This document shows positions 13,187 to 20,237 of a stretch of 20,237 bases of DNA, one piece after another. Both the position numbers and the translations under genes were made by a program. This stretch comes from Clostridiales bacterium UBA1758 (lineage in GTDB: Bacteria; Bacillota; Clostridia; Oscillospirales; UBA1758), in contig DCHG01000072.1 of the NCBI GenBank assembly GCA_002315595.1, positions 1 through 20,237 of the forward strand, given 5' to 3'. Within the stretch, counting starts at the first letter, position 1, and each line of letters begins with the position of its first letter. A model generated the notes under the pieces. It had not been told where the DNA came from, made no database searches, and saw only the letters and a program-made list of their open reading frames with translations.

Positions 13187-14113
13187 TTAATTGGCAAAAC
13201 CGTCGGTCATCAGCGTTTCACTGTCGGATGCGTTCAGTAAAAATACCATATCGGAATTTGCCATCATCGCGTATCGGCAACCGTCGTCATCGGTCGCACC
13301 GAGTTTTAGTGTGAAGGAAAGATCCTCGTCTTCAAGGATGTAATTCACTGTGATACTGCGTTCGGGCATAAGAAACCCGTACGCTTCAAGATCGGCGTCG
13401 TCCGCATACCAGTCGGCACAACACCAATTCGGGTTTTCAATTGCGTTGAGGAAGCCTTCGACGCCTTCGGTCGATGCGAGTTCAAAAGAGCCGGATTTGT
13501 CCGAAGACCATGTTTCGTTATCGGCGTCGTATTCAAGCGTGAAGGCGGTTTCACCTTCAATTTCGATGCTTTCGACGCCGCTGATCGACGGAACGGTGTC
13601 CTCTTCCAAAAGTGAGGACTGTGTCAAAAGGCAGGCGGTATAGATCGTCGGATCGACAATGTAAACATTTTCATCGCCGTCGACCATCATATATCTTCCG
13701 TCTCCGAGAGGTATTTCATCACCAAAAATCAACGATTTGTTATCGATGATTACGGTCAGAACAGGATCGGCAAAACCGTACTGTTCAATGTTGTCAGTAT
13801 CGGTGACCGTTTGCATGGCACTGATCGCGGTGGTGGCCGTGATCAGTTTATTGACCGTGGACTGGGTGACGGGAAAGGTTTTGTCATCGGTCAGTTCCCA
13901 CACGCCGTTGGTGTTTTTTTCAAGGGAGAAGACTTCCTTGCCATATTCGGTGACGATCGTCGTAAAGGTGTCAAATTGTGCGACGATCGGATAGGAGGAT
14001 GCCCCCACTTCGGCTTCGTCATATTTTTCGACGAGTTTTTTTACCAAAAGCCACCCGGAAAAGCAGACGACGACCGTCACTGCCACGACGAGCATTTTTT
14101 TGCCCCTCGTCAT
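13187..14113 (-). CDS. DUF4340 domain protein of a Gld-type ABC system
   Basis: The 308-residue product starts MTRGKKMLVVAVTVVVCF, a short basic end followed by one membrane anchor (about 7-23). The large extracytoplasmic part is acidic and beta-rich, with DUF4340-type repeats: VFSLEKNTNGVWELTDDKTFPV, then a helix TVNKLITATTAISAMQTV, YGFADPVLTVII, and later a second similar module (FTLEYDADNETWSSD, GVEGFLNAI, LEAYGFLMPERSITV). These modules accompany GldG-like proteins and ABC-2 transporters. Function is unknown, probably substrate or partner binding outside the membrane. The start at ATG 14113 is chosen because it overlaps the GldG stop (ATGA) and has AGAGG upstream; ATG 14134 is an alternative. 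Confidence 0.86.
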   Translation of the reverse strand: MTRGKKMLVVAVTVVVCFSGWLLVKKLVEKYDEAEVGASSYPIVAQFDTFTTIVTEYGKEVFSLEKNTNGVWELTDDKTFPVTQSTVNKLITATTAISAMQTVTDTDNIEQYGFADPVLTVIIDNKSLIFGDEIPLGDGRYMMVDGDENVYIVDPTIYTACLLTQSSLLEEDTVPSISGVESIEIEGETAFTLEYDADNETWSSDKSGSFELASTEGVEGFLNAIENPNWCCADWYADDADLEAYGFLMPERSITVNYILEDEDLSFTLKLGATDDDGCRYAMMANSDMVFLLNASDSETLMTDGFAN

Positions 14114-15552
14114 CTGGAACGCCTCTTTTTCCATATCACGATTCCCGTAATCAGGAACGCGGAGGGAAGGACGGCGACGACGAACAGACTCCATGCACCG
14201 CTTGTCAGTGAACTCATGGTCAGATAGGATGCGGAGAGATCCTTGGCACGGATGGAAAGCGCGGACTCGGTTTCACCGCAGAGCCAGCCGACACTGTTCA
14301 GGAACAGATCGCGGTTCGAGCCGGACACCATTTCGTCGACGGTATCGTCGGCAATATATGAGGTGCTGAACCAGATAAATTTCGACGTCACATCGTCCGT
14401 AGTGCGTTCTGCGGCGGCACCGATGAGGAACGGACCGTCAAGGTCGTCGTCTTCGCGTTCGGTGGTTTCGGCTTCATAGCCCGCGACTTTGAGATACGAC
14501 GAATCGGAAGAGGTTAGAAGCGGTGAAACGATTACATTTTCGGTTTCGGCTTCTTCAATTCCATGGGCGAGAGGTGCAAGCACATAGTAGCCGCCCTCAT
14601 ACAGAGAGGTTGTGACCTCGTGATATTCGAGATCCGGCAGGAGATAGTGCGGATAGCCCTGCAAACACATATTCATATCGCCCTCGACGACGATGCCGTT
14701 GATTGCGGATAGACCGTAAAGATCTTCCGTAAATGCTGCGAGATTCGGGAAAGTCTCGCCTGTGTAGTCGGTCATCAGGATCACCGAGCCGCCGTTTACG
14801 GAATAGGAAGTAAGTGCGTCAAGTTCTTTTTCCGAAAGATCGGTCGACGGTGCAAAAATGAGCACGCAGGCAGCATCTTCGGGCACGGAGCCGGAGGAGA
14901 GCAGATTCAGTTCTTCGCTGATAATATTGTCGGTGGAAAGCCCGGTGACAAAACCGTCGCCGATCGTGGCGTCACCGTGACCTGTGAGAATGTAGAGTTT
15001 CGGCAGATCGTCGCTTGTGACATAGGTGATTGCGCCCGTCAGGGCATTTTCACCGTTAAACGAATATTCCACCTGAGAGGTCGTGTAGTAATTCGTATAA
15101 TCCGCGACGAAAATATCGCCGTAATCGACATATTTTCCGCGTTCGCCGCAACGGACAAGGAGCGAATTGTTCGTCAGCGAATCCGTGTATTCAGTGGCGA
15201 GTCCGGCGTAGACGTTCGGATCCTTCTTTTCGACGGTGATATGTTTGTTCAGTGACTCATAGCGGTTGAGCATTTCCTCGATATAGGTATCTTCATCGCC
15301 GGAGGTGACAAGATAAGTGATCGTGACGTCGTCATCCAATTCGGAAACGAGAGACTTCGTTTGGTCGGAAAGGGAGAAAATGCGGGAATTGGTGACGTCG
15401 AACTTCACAAACCCGTCCGGCAGAGAGGAAACGAGCAAATTGACCGCAACAATAATGGCGACCGCACCGAGTGAAATGAACGTACTGTATCCACCGACAC
15501 GGAACGCTTTCGTGCGGAAGGATGCGGAAATGCGGGCAAAGAGGTTTTTCAT
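14110..15552 (-). CDS. GldG-like ABC transporter auxiliary protein
   Basis: The 480-residue product belongs to the ABC_transp_aux/GldG family. It has an N-terminal anchor helix (about 24-43, FISLGAVAIIVAVNLLVSS), a periplasm-type domain with FDVTNSRIFSLSDQT, YIEEMLNRYESLNKHITVEKKDPN, a redox- or Rossmann-like segment LPKLYILTGHGDA, DAACVLIFAPSTDLSEKELDAL, and a C-terminal helix followed by a basic tail KKRRSR. In Bacteroidota GldG pairs with GldA/GldF in gliding; in Firmicutes the role is unknown. The start ATG at 15552 is chosen because GGAGG is 8 nt upstream and the codon overlaps the permease stop as TGATG; a GTG at 15561 is a weaker choice. The stop overlaps the DUF4340 start by 4 nt. Confidence 0.88.
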   Translation of the reverse strand: MKNLFARISASFRTKAFRVGGYSTFISLGAVAIIVAVNLLVSSLPDGFVKFDVTNSRIFSLSDQTKSLVSELDDDVTITYLVTSGDEDTYIEEMLNRYESLNKHITVEKKDPNVYAGLATEYTDSLTNNSLLVRCGERGKYVDYGDIFVADYTNYYTTSQVEYSFNGENALTGAITYVTSDDLPKLYILTGHGDATIGDGFVTGLSTDNIISEELNLLSSGSVPEDAACVLIFAPSTDLSEKELDALTSYSVNGGSVILMTDYTGETFPNLAAFTEDLYGLSAINGIVVEGDMNMCLQGYPHYLLPDLEYHEVTTSLYEGGYYVLAPLAHGIEEAETENVIVSPLLTSSDSSYLKVAGYEAETTEREDDDLDGPFLIGAAAERTTDDVTSKFIWFSTSYIADDTVDEMVSGSNRDLFLNSVGWLCGETESALSIRAKDLSASYLTMSSLTSGAWSLFVVAVLPSAFLITGIVIWKKRRSR

Positions 15553-16415
15553 CAATTCCACCTCCTTTTTTCAAGTGCCTGAACGGTGAAAAAGATGAAA
15601 AGCGCACAAACCGTGGCAAAATAGATCACCGCAGTGAGGTCAAACATCCCGTCGGCAAAGATATAAAAACGATCAAAGAGGGAAAGTTTTGATAAGATCG
15701 TCGGGAAAAGATCCTCAAACGCGGTCTGCTTGATCAAATAGAAGACCAGTAGGATCACTTCACCGATCACACCTGCGATGATTGCGGCGGCACCGCTTTT
15801 TGCGAGTTTATAGAAACCGAAGGCAACAAGCGCGATCACGACAACGAACGCGAACATGGAAGCCTCCGCACTGCTCGGCAGATAGCCGGAAAGGTCGGTG
15901 AGGAAGTAGTTAACCAAAATCACCGCAAAACAGAGCACGGCGGAGATGATTTGGTTTTCGGTCAGCGTCGAAACAAACATTCCGATGCTGATTAAGGACG
16001 CACCGAGCAGGACAAAGCCGATAATGCCGGAATACGCCGAAAGCAGGTTGACGGAGCCGTACTGCGAGAGGATCAGCGGGTAAAATAACATTACCGCAAA
16101 CGGAGAGGCAAGAGCCGTCAGTGCAGCGAAATACTTGCCCAAAACCACCTTCGTCAGCGGCATCGGCAGTGAATAAAGAAGCGTTTCGGTCTTTTGACGG
16201 CGTTCTTCCGCAAACAGACGCATTGTCAGGATCGGAATGGCAAGCAGGTAAATGAAGGTCATATTCGAGAGGACGTATTCGAAATTCGAGTACGCGCTCA
16301 TCAAATTGATGACCATCGTAAAAATACCGGAGAACAACAGAACGAATGCGGAAAACACCCATCCAGTCATGCCGGAAAAATACGAGCGAAACTCGCGTTT
16401 AAAGATTGCGTTCAT
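15552..16415 (-). CDS. ABC-2 type permease (GldF-like)
   Basis: The 287-residue product is the membrane subunit for the ATPase encoded just upstream. It starts MNAIFKREFRSYFSGMTGWVF, the usual amphipathic entry of ABC-2 permeases, and has six or so transmembrane segments. The conserved cytosolic loop MRLFAEERRQKTETLLYSLPMPLTKVVLGKY (about 65-95) is the expected coupling region for the ATPase and closely resembles GldF/NosY-type permeases. The C terminus is short and basic (LEKRRWN). The start ATG overlaps the ATPase stop (ATGA) and its own stop overlaps the GldG-like start (TGATG), so the three proteins are made in a coupled way. Confidence 0.92.
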   Translation of the reverse strand: MNAIFKREFRSYFSGMTGWVFSAFVLLFSGIFTMVINLMSAYSNFEYVLSNMTFIYLLAIPILTMRLFAEERRQKTETLLYSLPMPLTKVVLGKYFAALTALASPFAVMLFYPLILSQYGSVNLLSAYSGIIGFVLLGASLISIGMFVSTLTENQIISAVLCFAVILVNYFLTDLSGYLPSSAEASMFAFVVVIALVAFGFYKLAKSGAAAIIAGVIGEVILLVFYLIKQTAFEDLFPTILSKLSLFDRFYIFADGMFDLTAVIYFATVCALFIFFTVQALEKRRWN

Positions 16416-17422
16416 TCGGCGTCCTCCTTTTCGTCGGATTTTTGGGGAAATTCAAGTTCCGCGGAAACCGCAGGTTCGTCGACGGAACTTTGATCGTCGG
16501 ATTCCTTTGAATCGTCCGTCAGTTCGAGGAAAATATCTTCAAGGTTGAATTTGCGAAGTTCCATGCGGATGATTGCGATGCCTGCACGGGCAAAGGCGAA
16601 AAAGATCGCCTCCCTGCAATCACTCGAAGCGGAAAGTTCGACATTGATGTATTCGCCGTCGGTCGAGGTGACGGTAAATTCGCCGAATTCGGCAAGCAGA
16701 TCGGAGATGCCTGATTCGTCCGTTTTGGCGGTCAGTTCGACCGTGACGTTTCCTGCAAGGTCGCGTTCAAGATTTTCCGGCGTGTCGAAGGCGACGAGTT
16801 TTCCGTGCGAAATGATGAGTATCTTTTCGCAGACTGCCTGTACCTCGGAAAGAATGTGGCTGGACAGAATGACCGTACATTTCCCGGCAAGCGATGTGAT
16901 CAGTTCACGGATTTCAATGATTTGCTTCGGATCAAGACCGACGGTCGGCTCATCCAAAATGACATAGGTCGGATCACCGAGAAGCGCCGAGGCAATGCCG
17001 ACGCGTTGTTTGTAGCCCTTGGAAAGATTGCGGATCAAACGGTCCCAAACGGCGTCCAAATGCGCCGCACTTTTGACGAATTCAAGTTGACCTTCGATCT
17101 TCCAACGCTCGACGCCCTTGGCTTCGGCGACGAATTTCAGATACTCGTACGGCGTCATATCCTGATACAACGGGGGCTGTTCCGGCAGATAACCCACGAG
17201 TTTTTTTGCGGCAAGCGGTTGTTCAAAAATATCATGTCCGTCAATCGTCACCGTGCCGGAGGTCGCGGCAAGACAACCGGTGATGATATTCATGGTCGTG
17301 GTCTTGCCGGCACCGTTCGGACCGAGCAGACCGTAAATATGTCCCGGTTCGATCTTGAACGAAACATTGTCGAGGGCACGATGTTCGCCGTAGATTTTTG
17401 TTAATGCGGATACTTCGATCAT
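16412..17422 (-). CDS. ABC transporter ATP-binding protein (GldA/NatA-like)
   Basis: The 336-residue product energises the ABC-2 permease. Motifs: Walker A GPNGAGKT (34-41), Q-loop region LPEQPPLYQDMTPYEYL, signature LSKGYKQRVGIASALLGDP, Walker B YVILDEPTVGLDPKQI, and H-loop ILSSHILSEVQAVCEKI. A C-terminal regulatory domain follows, with VELTAKTDESGISDLLAEFG. The end, after LEDIFLELT, is an unusual acidic Ser/Asp/Glu-rich tail of about 35 residues (DDSKESDDQSSVDEP and onward) that is not part of the common fold. The start ATG at 17422 has GGAGGAG 5-6 nt upstream. It is the first gene of the six-gene operon and is divergent from the SPFH gene. Confidence 0.95.
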   Translation of the reverse strand: MIEVSALTKIYGEHRALDNVSFKIEPGHIYGLLGPNGAGKTTTMNIITGCLAATSGTVTIDGHDIFEQPLAAKKLVGYLPEQPPLYQDMTPYEYLKFVAEAKGVERWKIEGQLEFVKSAAHLDAVWDRLIRNLSKGYKQRVGIASALLGDPTYVILDEPTVGLDPKQIIEIRELITSLAGKCTVILSSHILSEVQAVCEKILIISHGKLVAFDTPENLERDLAGNVTVELTAKTDESGISDLLAEFGEFTVTSTDGEYINVELSASSDCREAIFFAFARAGIAIIRMELRKFNLEDIFLELTDDSKESDDQSSVDEPAVSAELEFPQKSDEKEDAE

Positions 17423-17452
17423 ACTTCTCCTCCTTATATCTGTAACGGCAAC

Positions 17453-17458
17453 ATTATA
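17453..17458 (-). promoter_or_regulatory. -10 box of the ABC-Gld operon promoter
   Basis: A perfect TATAAT on the minus strand lies about 30 nt upstream of the ATPase start codon. No clear -35 is seen at 16-18 nt, so an activator or a weak promoter is possible. The surrounding divergent intergenic stretch (17459-17550) is A/T-rich and holds nothing else I can name. Confidence 0.55.
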
Positions 17459-17550
17459 CACCGTGATATTTGCGAAATTCTGAATAAAATGTGAATTTGA
17501 AATAAATTTTTGAAATTGCGAAAGATTTTGTGGGAAAACAGTTCCGTCTA

Positions 17551-17579
17551 TTGCAGAATGGACCGTTTTTTGATATAAT
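17551..17579 (+). promoter_or_regulatory. Promoter of the SPFH gene
   Basis: TTGCAG (17551-17556) and a perfect TATAAT (17574-17579) are separated by 17 nt, giving a leader of roughly 35 nt before the ATG at 17622. Confidence 0.65.
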
Positions 17580-17621
17580 ACAGACGATCATTTTTGACCG
17601 AACCGCGAAAGGAGATTGATT

Positions 17622-18914
17622 ATGGGACTTTTGAAAGCAGTCGGCGGCGCCATCGGCGGTGTGCTTGCCGATCAATGGAAAGAATATTTTTACTGCGACT
17701 CTCTTCCTACGGATATTCTTGTCAGTAAGGGTGCAAAGCGCGTCAGCCGTCGCAGTTCCAATACCAAAGGCGAGGATAACATCATCTCGAACGGCTCCGT
17801 GATCGCCGTCAACGAGGGGCAGTTTATGATAATCGTCGATCAGGGCAAGGTCATTGAATTTTCCGGCGAACCGGGCGAATTCATGTACGACACTTCGACC
17901 GAACCGAGCCTTTTTTACGGAAAATTCGGCGAAAATCTGAAAAAGACTTTTGCAACTGTCGGCAAACGAATCGGGTTCGGTGGCGATACCGCAAAAGATC
18001 AGCGAGTGTATTTTTTCAACACCAAGGAAATCATCGGCAATAAATACGGCACGCCGAACGCCGTTCCCTTCCGCGTGACGGACGCCAATATCGGGCTGGA
18101 TATGGATATTTCCATCCGTTGTCACGGCGAATATTCGTATAAAATTGTCGATCCGCTTCTTTTTTATACAAATGTCTGCGGCAATATTTCGGGGGATTAT
18201 TCCCGTGAAAGCATCGACGGTCAACTCAAATCCGAACTTATGACCGCACTTCAGCCTGCATTTGCAAAAATATCCGAAATGGGCATCCGTTACAGTGCCC
18301 TTCCCGGTCATACGATGGAACTTGCCGACGCGCTCAACGAGATCCTTTCCCAAAAATGGAGCGAAATGCGCGGCATTCGTATCGCGTCCTTCGGCGTCAG
18401 TTCCGTCAAGGCATCCGATGAGGATGAGGCGATGCTCAAAGAACTTCAGCGCAATGCGACCTTCCGCGATCCGAATATGGCGGCGGCGGAAATCGTCGGA
18501 GCGCAGGCGAGTGCAATGCAGAATGCCGCGAAAAATCCCGGCGGTGCGTTTGTCGGTTTTGCGGGGATGAATATGGCGGCGAATGTAGGCGGTGCGAACG
18601 CACAGTCTTTGTTCGGTATGGGCGGCGGCAAGCCGGCGGCTTCCGAACAGGGGTGGAAGTGCAAATGCGGCAAAGTCGGAAATACCGGCAAATTCTGCTC
18701 GGAATGCGGCGAAGCAAAGTCCGAAGAAGGGTGGAAATGCTCCTGCGGTGCTGTCAATCAGGGTAAGTTCTGCTCGGAATGCGGCGCAAAACGCCCTTCC
18801 GGCGTGCCGGTCTATCAATGCGATAAATGCGGATGGAAGCCCGATGATCCGCAACATCCGCCGAAATTTTGCCCCGAATGCGGCGATAAGTTCGACGAGG
18901 ACGATATTCGGTAA
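17622..18914 (+). CDS. SPFH/Band-7 domain protein with three C-terminal zinc ribbons (virion core protein-like family)
   Basis: The 430-residue product matches the bacterial SPFH family often named 'SPFH domain-Zn ribbon protein' (B. subtilis YdjI type, PF13421). The N-terminus MGLLKAVGGAIGGVLADQWKEYFYCDSLP is typical. An SPFH domain spans about 30-260 and a helical stretch 261-305. A Gly/Ala/Met-rich linker (305-340) leads to three zinc ribbons: Cys347/349/359/362, Cys373/375/384/387 and Cys400/403/417/420. The first two ribbons share an identical FCSECG end and look duplicated. Such proteins are membrane-associated scaffolds, in some species tied to phage-shock-like envelope stress responses. 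The start ATG at 17622 has AAAGGAG 7 nt upstream. It is monocistronic, divergent from the ABC-Gld operon, with its own terminator. Confidence 0.92.
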   Translation: MGLLKAVGGAIGGVLADQWKEYFYCDSLPTDILVSKGAKRVSRRSSNTKGEDNIISNGSVIAVNEGQFMIIVDQGKVIEFSGEPGEFMYDTSTEPSLFYGKFGENLKKTFATVGKRIGFGGDTAKDQRVYFFNTKEIIGNKYGTPNAVPFRVTDANIGLDMDISIRCHGEYSYKIVDPLLFYTNVCGNISGDYSRESIDGQLKSELMTALQPAFAKISEMGIRYSALPGHTMELADALNEILSQKWSEMRGIRIASFGVSSVKASDEDEAMLKELQRNATFRDPNMAAAEIVGAQASAMQNAAKNPGGAFVGFAGMNMAANVGGANAQSLFGMGGGKPAASEQGWKCKCGKVGNTGKFCSECGEAKSEEGWKCSCGAVNQGKFCSECGAKRPSGVPVYQCDKCGWKPDDPQHPPKFCPECGDKFDEDDIR

Positions 18915-18939
18915 TCGCGTCAATTTGAATGAATGAACG

Positions 18940-18984
18940 ATGCTCCCGTGCGAAATCAAATCGGTTTTGCACGGGAGCATTTTA
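18940..18984 (+). terminator. Intrinsic terminator of the SPFH gene
   Basis: ATGCTCCCGTGC (18940-18951) pairs perfectly with GCACGGGAGCAT (18969-18980) around a 17-nt loop, followed by TTTATC. It lies about 25 nt after the stop codon. The stretch from here to the next promoter (18985-19085) is A-rich and holds nothing else I can identify. Confidence 0.82.
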
Positions 18985-19085
18985 TCATCGATGAATAAAA
19001 AACAAACAAAAAAAGTAATTATGCAACCTATGCAGGGACAATGGAGAATGTCAAAATTCGAAAAAAAGAAAAACAGCATTAGGTG

Positions 19086-19114
19086 TTGACAAGAGGGGAA
19101 ATGGGTGCTATACT
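19086..19114 (+). promoter_or_regulatory. Sigma-A promoter of the glycine riboswitch/symporter transcript
   Basis: A perfect TTGACA (19086-19091), 17-nt spacer and TATACT (19109-19114) predict transcription from about 19121. Thus the RNA has only about 35 nt before the riboswitch aptamer. Confidence 0.82.
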
Positions 19115-19151
19115 ATCCAATGTTCCGAGAAGGTGCTTGAATCCGTATGGA

Positions 19152-19265
19152 AACTGGTACTGGAGAACACTCTGGAAAACTCGTCACTGAGTGCCGAAGG
19201 TGTAAGGTCGAACGACTGAATCTCTCAGGCAAACCGACAGAGCAACTGATTGTTTATACAGTCAT
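19152..19265 (+). ncRNA. Glycine riboswitch (single aptamer)
   Basis: The sequence carries the conserved core of a glycine aptamer: GGAGA (19162-19166) pairing with TCTC in TCTCTCAGGCAAA (19221-19233). A hairpin CACTC/GAGTG (19168-19172 with 19188-19192) is followed by GCCGAAGGTGTAA (19193-19205), then a GTCG-AA-CGAC hairpin and CGACAGAG at the 3' side. Only one aptamer is readable; the promoter leaves no room for a full second copy upstream. A short helix just after it (ACTG at 19246-19249 with CAGT near 19259-19262) could be the 'ghost' helix described for singlet glycine riboswitches. The element controls the following AGCS symporter gene. Boundaries are approximate. Confidence 0.88.
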
Positions 19266-19292
19266 ATGTTTTGCAAGTGTTTTTGAGCTTTT

Positions 19293-19324
19293 CGGAGTGG
19301 GTGAAATTCACCCACTCCGTTTTT
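19293..19324 (+). terminator. Riboswitch terminator (expression platform)
   Basis: CGGAGTGGGTGAA (19293-19305) and TTCACCCACTCCG (19307-19319) form a near-perfect palindromic stem, at least 11 bp in practice, followed by TTTTT. It sits between the glycine aptamer and the symporter gene, as expected for transcriptional control. Its 3' base and T tract are shared with an alternative hairpin at 19317-19342. Confidence 0.88.
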
Positions 19325-19342
19325 GCATTTCTGCAAAAACGG
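19317..19342 (+). promoter_or_regulatory. Alternative hairpin overlapping the riboswitch terminator base
   Basis: CCGTTTTTGCA (19317-19327) and TGCAAAAACGG (19332-19342) form a perfect 11-bp stem with a TTTC loop. The first arm uses the last three bases of the terminator stem and its whole T tract. The symporter ribosome binding site begins 10 nt later. Confidence 0.6.
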
Positions 19343-19366
19343 AAATATTTAGAGGAGGACAAAACC

Positions 19367-20237
19367 TTGCAAGAAATTCTTATTAACATCGTTTCAACAA
19401 TCAACGACTACCTTTCCGACTACATTCTGTTTTTTCTTCTGATCGGCGTAGGTCTTTGGTATTCCGTCAAGACGCGCTTTGTACAGGTCAGATGCTTCGG
19501 AGAGGGCATGAGAAGTGTTTTCGGCAACCTGTCGCTCCGTGGCGGAAAGCATGGAAATGGCATGAGTTCCTTCCAGGCGCTAGCCACCGCAATTGCGGCG
19601 CAGGTCGGCACCGGCAATATCATCGGTGCTTCCGGCGCAATTCTCGCCGGTGGTCCCGGTGCGATCTTTTGGATGTGGATCATTGCCTTCTTCGGAATGG
19701 CAACGATCTATGCGGAAGCGACGCTTGCCATTAAAACCCGCACCACCGATGAATCGGGAAATATCAAGGGCGGCCCGGTTTACTATATCCGCACCGCGTT
19801 TCAGGGCAAGTTCGGTAAATTCCTCGCCGGATTCTTTGCCGTTGCGATCATCATCGCACTCGGTTTCTTTGGCTGCATGGTTCAGTCGAATTCCATCGGC
19901 TCCACCTGTGAAACCGCATTCGGTATCCCGGCATGGGTGGTCGGCATCGTGCTTGTTGTTATTTGCGGCATTATCTTCCTCGGCGGCGTTCAGCGCCTTG
20001 CGTCTGTCACCGAAAAGATCGTTCCTGGTATGGCGGTACTGTTCCTTCTCGGCGGCCTTGTGATCCTTGCCTGCCGAATCAAGTATGTTCCGGCGACTTT
20101 TGCGATGATCTTTAAATATGCGTTTAAGCCGCAGGCGATCCTCGGCGGTTCGTTCGGTGCCGGTATCAAACTTGCCGTCACATGGGGCGCAAAGCGCGGT
20201 CTGTTCTCCAATGAAGCCGGTATGGGTTCCACTCCCC
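19367..20237 (+). CDS. Sodium:alanine/glycine symporter family protein (AGCS), 3' end outside the window
   Basis: AGCS proteins take up alanine or glycine with sodium across the membrane. About 290 codons are visible, open to the window edge; full-length members are about 450-500 residues. The start is a TTG at 19367 (reading QEILINIVSTINDYLSDY after the initiator), supported by GAGGAGG 8 nt upstream; the next in-frame ATG would cut into the conserved region. Family motifs: LIGVGLWYSVKTRFVQVR, FQALATAIAAQVGTGNIIGAS, GGPGAIFWMWIIAFFGMATIYAEATLA, GGPVYYI, and WGAKRGLFSNEAGMGSTP at the end of the window. The preceding glycine riboswitch with terminator indicates control by glycine, so glycine is a likely substrate alongside alanine; that is inference from regulation. 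Confidence 0.95.
   Translation, partial: MQEILINIVSTINDYLSDYILFFLLIGVGLWYSVKTRFVQVRCFGEGMRSVFGNLSLRGGKHGNGMSSFQALATAIAAQVGTGNIIGASGAILAGGPGAIFWMWIIAFFGMATIYAEATLAIKTRTTDESGNIKGGPVYYIRTAFQGKFGKFLAGFFAVAIIIALGFFGCMVQSNSIGSTCETAFGIPAWVVGIVLVVICGIIFLGGVQRLASVTEKIVPGMAVLFLLGGLVILACRIKYVPATFAMIFKYAFKPQAILGGSFGAGIKLAVTWGAKRGLFSNEAGMGSTP

Noticed and set aside
17454..19079. A 541-codon open frame on the minus strand, antisense to the SPFH gene
   Set aside because: It lies exactly opposite a well-supported gene with known domains, has no ribosome binding site or recognisable family, and is Arg/His/Phe-rich as expected for a mirror frame of biased codons.
19121..19160. A first glycine aptamer upstream of the recognised one
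   Set aside because: CCGAGAAGGTGC at 19125-19136 faintly resembles the core CCGAAGGAGC, but the partner strands are missing and the promoter lies too close for a full aptamer.

Overview
The window looks like chromosomal DNA of an endospore-forming Clostridia-type Firmicute, probably a gut Oscillospirales-like lineage. The order-level guess is inference. The support is a dipicolinate synthase locus (sporulation), strong GGAGG-type ribosome binding sites, canonical TTGACA/TATAAT promoters, a glycine riboswitch in front of an AGCS symporter, and accessory families common in Clostridia (DHHW, DUF4358, bactofilin, GldG/DUF4340). GC content is moderate by eye. No insertion sequence, prophage, integrase, toxin-antitoxin pair or CRISPR array is visible, so this reads as ordinary core and accessory genome rather than an island.

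Layout. 1-960 (minus): dpaA, overlapping the start of dpaB, whose frame is closed by an amber codon at the window edge. 1023-1134: two back-to-back terminators. 1144-2221 (minus): a small HEAT-repeat protein and a bactofilin, driven by a strong promoter with a palindrome over its -10 box. 2330-4200 (minus): ychF, overlapping by 4 nt a DUF1624/HGSNAT-like membrane acyltransferase. 4264-4694 (minus): ridA with its own promoter. 4852-6511 (minus): a DUF4358 lipoprotein followed by a DHHW-family protein, probably an exopolysaccharide-modification pair. 6631-7468 (minus): an HpcH/HpaI aldolase. 7529-7604 (minus): tRNA-Pro(UGG) with its own terminator. 7693-10980 (plus): a large FAD-dependent oxidoreductase with C-terminal HEAT-like repeats, coupled to a YfbR-like HD nucleotidase. 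10993-11983 (minus): a DMT-family transporter. 12024-17458 (minus): a tightly coupled six-gene operon of ABC ATPase, ABC-2 permease, GldG-like protein, DUF4340 protein, Nudix hydrolase and RluA-type pseudouridine synthase. 17551-18984 (plus): a divergent SPFH-domain protein with three zinc ribbons. 19086-end (plus): a glycine riboswitch, its terminator with an overlapping alternative hairpin, and the start of a sodium:alanine/glycine symporter that runs off the window.

Functional themes. Sporulation (dpaA/B), cell-envelope architecture (bactofilin, DHHW/DUF4358, DUF1624, Gld-type ABC system, SPFH), metabolite repair and sanitation (RidA, Nudix, HD nucleotidase), and amino-acid uptake under glycine control. 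I did not find a convincing wholly new system. The items most worth checking are the riboswitch expression platform, the palindrome-controlled HEAT-bactofilin pair, the two-Rossmann plus HEAT oxidoreductase, the DHHW/DUF4358 pair without a visible MBOAT partner, and the amber codon in dpaB.
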